Assembly: GCA_954871525.1 (NCBI GenBank)
Contig: OX940863.1
Span: forward strand, 42,208,501 to 42,272,500
Source: Parietaria judaica
Lineage: Eukaryota; Streptophyta; Magnoliopsida; Rosales; Urticaceae
Reading direction: 5' to 3'
Length of the DNA stretch: 64,000 bases
Shown here one piece after another: positions 62,001 to 64,000 of this stretch. The notes under the pieces are model-generated. The model was given only the letters and a program-made list of their open reading frames with translations. It was not told the origin of the DNA and ran no database searches. Within the stretch, counting starts at the first letter, position 1. Each line of letters opens with the position of its first letter. The position numbers were made by a program, and so were the translations under genes.

Positions 62001-64000
62001 AATGCCAAAACAAACCCAATTTATAATAATACCACCATAAAGAAGGTCTAGGAACTCAAATTTCATCAAGAACGCATCGTATTTGCTCTCGTAAGAAAAC
62101 CAATTTTTAACACTTTTCGTTAAAAGTTTTAACCCATTAACGGCTTGATATAGAAACTAGGAGACAACTCTTCGATGTTTAGGTATTAAAATAAGTAAAT
62201 GTGATACAATTACACATGATTAAGATTTTTGAAGTTCATTTGTTGTTTAAAATATCGTTTAACTAGGGCTCTTTCTCGGAAAATGGGAGAAAGACTCAGT
62301 TTTTTTTTGGAGCACGCATTAATTGTTGAAACAGGATTTTAAGAGAGCTCCAAAAACTTTTAATGCCAAAACTAACCCAATTTATAATAATACCACCCTA
62401 AAGAAGGTCTAGAAACTCTAATTTCATCAAGAACGCATCGTATTTGCTCTCGTAAGAAAACCAATTTTTAATACTTTTCGGTAAAGATTTTAACCTGTTC
62501 ACGGCTTCATATAGAAACTAGGATATAGTGCTTCGCAATTTAGGGATTAAAATAATTTAATGTAATAACATTACACATTATTAAGCATTTTTAAGTTCAT
62601 TTTTTGTTTAAAATATCTTTTAATTAGAGTTATTTCGCGTAAAATGGGAAAAAGACTCAGTTTTTTTTGGAAGACGCGTTATTTGTTGAAACTAGATTTT
62701 TAGAGAGCTCGAAAAAATTTCAATGCCAAAACAAACCCAATTTATAATAATACCACCATAACGAAGGTCTAGGAACTCAAATTTCATCAAGAACTTATCG
62801 TATTTGCTCTCGTAAGAAAACCAATTTTTAACACCTTTCGTTAAAAGTTTTAACCCATTAACGGCTTGATATAGAAACTAGGAGACAGCTCTTCGCCGTT
62901 TAGGTATTAAAATAAGTAAATGTGATACAATTACACATGATTAAGATTTTTGAAGTTCATTTGTCGTTTAAAATATCGTTTAACTAGGGTTCTTTCTCGG
63001 AAAATGGGAAAAAGACTCAGTTTTTTTTGGAGCACGCATTAATTGTTGAAACTGGATTTTAAGAGAGCTCCAAAAACTTTTAATGCCAAAACTAACCCAA
63101 TTTATAATAATACCACCCTAAAGAAGGTCTAGCAACTCAAATTTCATCAAGAACGCATCGTATTTGCTCTCGTAAGATAACCAATTTTTAACACTTTTCG
63201 GTAAAGATTTTAACCCGTTCTCGGCGTCATATAGAAACTAGGAGATAGTGCTTCGCAATTTAGGGATTAAAATAATTTAATGTAATACAATCACACATTA
63301 TTAAGCATTTTTAAGTTCATTTTTTGTTTAAAATATCTTTTAATTAGAGTTCTTTCGCGTAAAATGGGAAAAAGACTCAGTTTTTTTTGGAGGACGCGTT
63401 AATTGTTGAAACTAGATTTTAAGAGAGCTCGAAAAAATTTCAATGCCAAAACAAACCCAATTTATAATAATACCACCATAAAGAAGGTCTAGGAACTCAA
63501 ATTTCATCAAGAACGCATCGTATTTGCTCTCGTAAGAAAACCAATTTTTAACACTTTTCGTTAAAAGTTTTAACCCATTAACGGCTTGATATAGAAACTA
63601 GGAGACAACTCTTCGATGTTTAGGTATTAAAATAAGTAAATGTGATACAATTACACATGATTAAGATTTTTGAAGTTCATTTGTTGTTTAAAATATCGTT
63701 TAACTAGGGCTCTTTCTCGGAAAATGAGAGAAAGACTCAGTTTTTTTTTGGAGCACGCATTAATTGTTGAAACAGGATTTTAAGAGAGCTCCAAAAACTT
63801 TTAATGCCAAAACTAACCCAATTTATAATAATACCACCCTAAAGAAGGTCTAGAAACTCTAATTTCATCAAGAACGCATCGTATTTGCTCTCGTAAGATA
63901 ACCAATTTTTAATACTTTTCGGTAAAGATTTTAACCTGTTCACGGCTTCATATAGAAACTAGGATATAGTGCTTCGCAATTTAGGGATTAAAATAATTTA
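59023..64000 (+). repeat. Youngest tetramer sub-lineage
   Basis: From the dimer at 59023 on, B2 monomers share atgggagaaagactc (59.4, 60.8 and 62.3 kb; atgagagaaag at 63.7 kb) instead of atgggaaaaag, and A1 monomers at 59744, 61185 and 62626 share ccataacgaagg and acacctttcgtt. These states are absent elsewhere in the window, so they mark the latest round of amplification, which continues past the window end. One B2 (62.45 kb) has the A-type gtaagaaaacc, a possible conversion patch. Confidence 0.85.
63706..64000 (+). repeat. Truncated last B2 monomer (window edge)
   Basis: The B2 monomer starting agggctctttctcgg is cut after 295 bases by the end of the window, not by a biological boundary. 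It has atgagagaaag and aatacttttcgg. Confidence 0.9.

Larger units (their letters stand above)
1..64000. repeat. Satellite DNA array, 360-bp monomers in 720-bp A-B dimers
   Basis: The entire window is tandem satellite. A phrase such as the SacI-containing agagagctc recurs every ~360 bp and the A-type start (agagttctttcgcg or agagttatttcgcg) every ~720 bp from base 1 to the end. I counted 88 A, 88 B and 2 hybrid B/A monomers, all in one orientation, with no inversion, insertion or unique spacer. Hand-counted base composition is about 30% G+C. All six frames are closed in both monomer types: forward stops lie at monomer positions 15, 55 and 62 in A and at 55, 62 and 75 in B. No protein is encoded. 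Such arrays typically form pericentromeric or centromeric heterochromatin; the chromosomal position here is inferred. The species is not identifiable from the sequence alone. Both array ends lie outside the window, so its full length is unknown. Confidence 0.98.
45346..64000 (+). repeat. ~1441-bp tetramer A1-B1-A2-B2, 12 copies plus a partial
   Basis: Tetramers start at 45346, 46773, 48214, 49656, 51097, 52538, 53979, 55421, 56862, 58303, 59744, 61185 and 62626 (the last cut at 64000). A1 has agagttatttcgcg, gttatttgttgaaac and gaacttatcg; B1 has ctggat, gcaactcaaattt and cgttctcgg; A2 has agagttctttcgcg, gattttaagag, gacaactcttcg and tttgttgttt; B2 has agggctctt, T9, caggat, gaaactctaattt, cctgttcacgg and ggatatag. 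The extra T in B2 makes the unit 1441 bp. The first copy is 1427 bp because of a 12-bp deletion and a 2-bp loss. Sub-lineages are visible inside, for example ggaagacgcg in A1, ccatgaagaagg in A2 and gggagaaag in B2. Confidence 0.93.

Noticed and set aside
1..64000. Possible coding repeats (period divisible by 3)
   Set aside because: A 360- or 720-bp period could keep a frame open indefinitely, but stops at fixed monomer positions close all three forward frames in A and B, and TTA/CTA/TCA triplets close the three reverse frames. No open frame can exceed about one monomer.
1..64000. CRISPR array or bacterial repeat
   Set aside because: There are no short repeats with unique spacers. The repeat is 360 bp with no spacer between units.
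1..64000. Known insect satellites of similar length (fly 359-bp family, beetle 360-bp family)
   Set aside because: Length and AT content are alike, but I do not recognise shared sequence and cannot run a search, so no family name or species is assigned. A BLAST/Dfam/RepBase search with 721-1440 would decide.
1..64000. Transposable element or tandem LTR origin
   Set aside because: No terminal inverted repeats, target-site duplications, primer-binding site or transposase/reverse transcriptase frame is seen in the monomer or dimer.
1..64000. Telomeric repeats
   Set aside because: ttagg occurs only as an isolated part of the monomer (atttaggg, gtttagg), never in tandem.
1..64000. tRNA, rRNA or other structured RNA genes
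   Set aside because: No tRNA A/B boxes with cloverleaf potential or rRNA-like segments were seen. Only short AT-rich dyads are present.

Overview
The whole 64-kb window is one uninterrupted, head-to-tail satellite DNA array. It contains no gene, RNA gene, transposon or unique sequence that I can find. The basic unit is an AT-rich monomer of about 360 bp (hand count: about 31% G+C in type A, 29% in type B). Two monomer types, A and B, differ at about 46 of 360 positions (about 87% identity) and alternate strictly, so the true period is a 720-bp A-B dimer. I count 88 A monomers, 88 B monomers (the last one cut by the window edge) and 2 hybrid B/A monomers, all in the same orientation. Every monomer closes all six reading frames, so nothing in the array is coding.

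Organism: a eukaryote. The array looks like pericentromeric or other constitutive heterochromatin read from a long-read assembly. CpG is not depleted (14 CpG in a type A monomer against about 8-9 expected from composition). This argues against a genome with heavy germline CpG methylation and suits many insects. Long AT-rich monomers of this size are common in insects, beetles and flies among them, but I do not recognise this satellite and do not assign a species.

Layout by subfamily block: 1-2880 dimers; 2881-5762 dimers; 5763-10076 a 2157-bp hexamer twice; 10077-11503 irregular dimers with a 13-bp deletion; 11504-14383 dimers, three of them nearly identical; 14384-16544 transitional dimers; 16545-20864 a 1440-bp tetramer three times; 20865-25184 a 2160-bp hexamer twice, with no difference seen by eye; 25185-27344 dimers with a mosaic monomer; 27345-30943 an 1800-bp pentamer twice, each copy carrying a hybrid monomer; 30944-33823 dimers; 33824-37423 dimers; 37424-41743 a 1440-bp tetramer three times; 41744-43182 two nearly identical dimers; 43183-45345 three related dimers; 45346-64000 a ~1441-bp tetramer (A1-B1-A2-B2), 12 full copies plus a partial one. 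Within the last block, larger ~2.9-kb duplications and a newest sublineage from about 59.0 kb can be traced.

The biological content is therefore the evolutionary record of the array: unequal exchange, local gene conversion and repeated re-amplification at scales from 1 to about 8 monomers. Each A monomer also carries a 17-bp motif matching 8 of the 9 core bases of the CENP-B box and a 15-bp A-specific dyad. Either could be a protein-binding site, but neither is proven.
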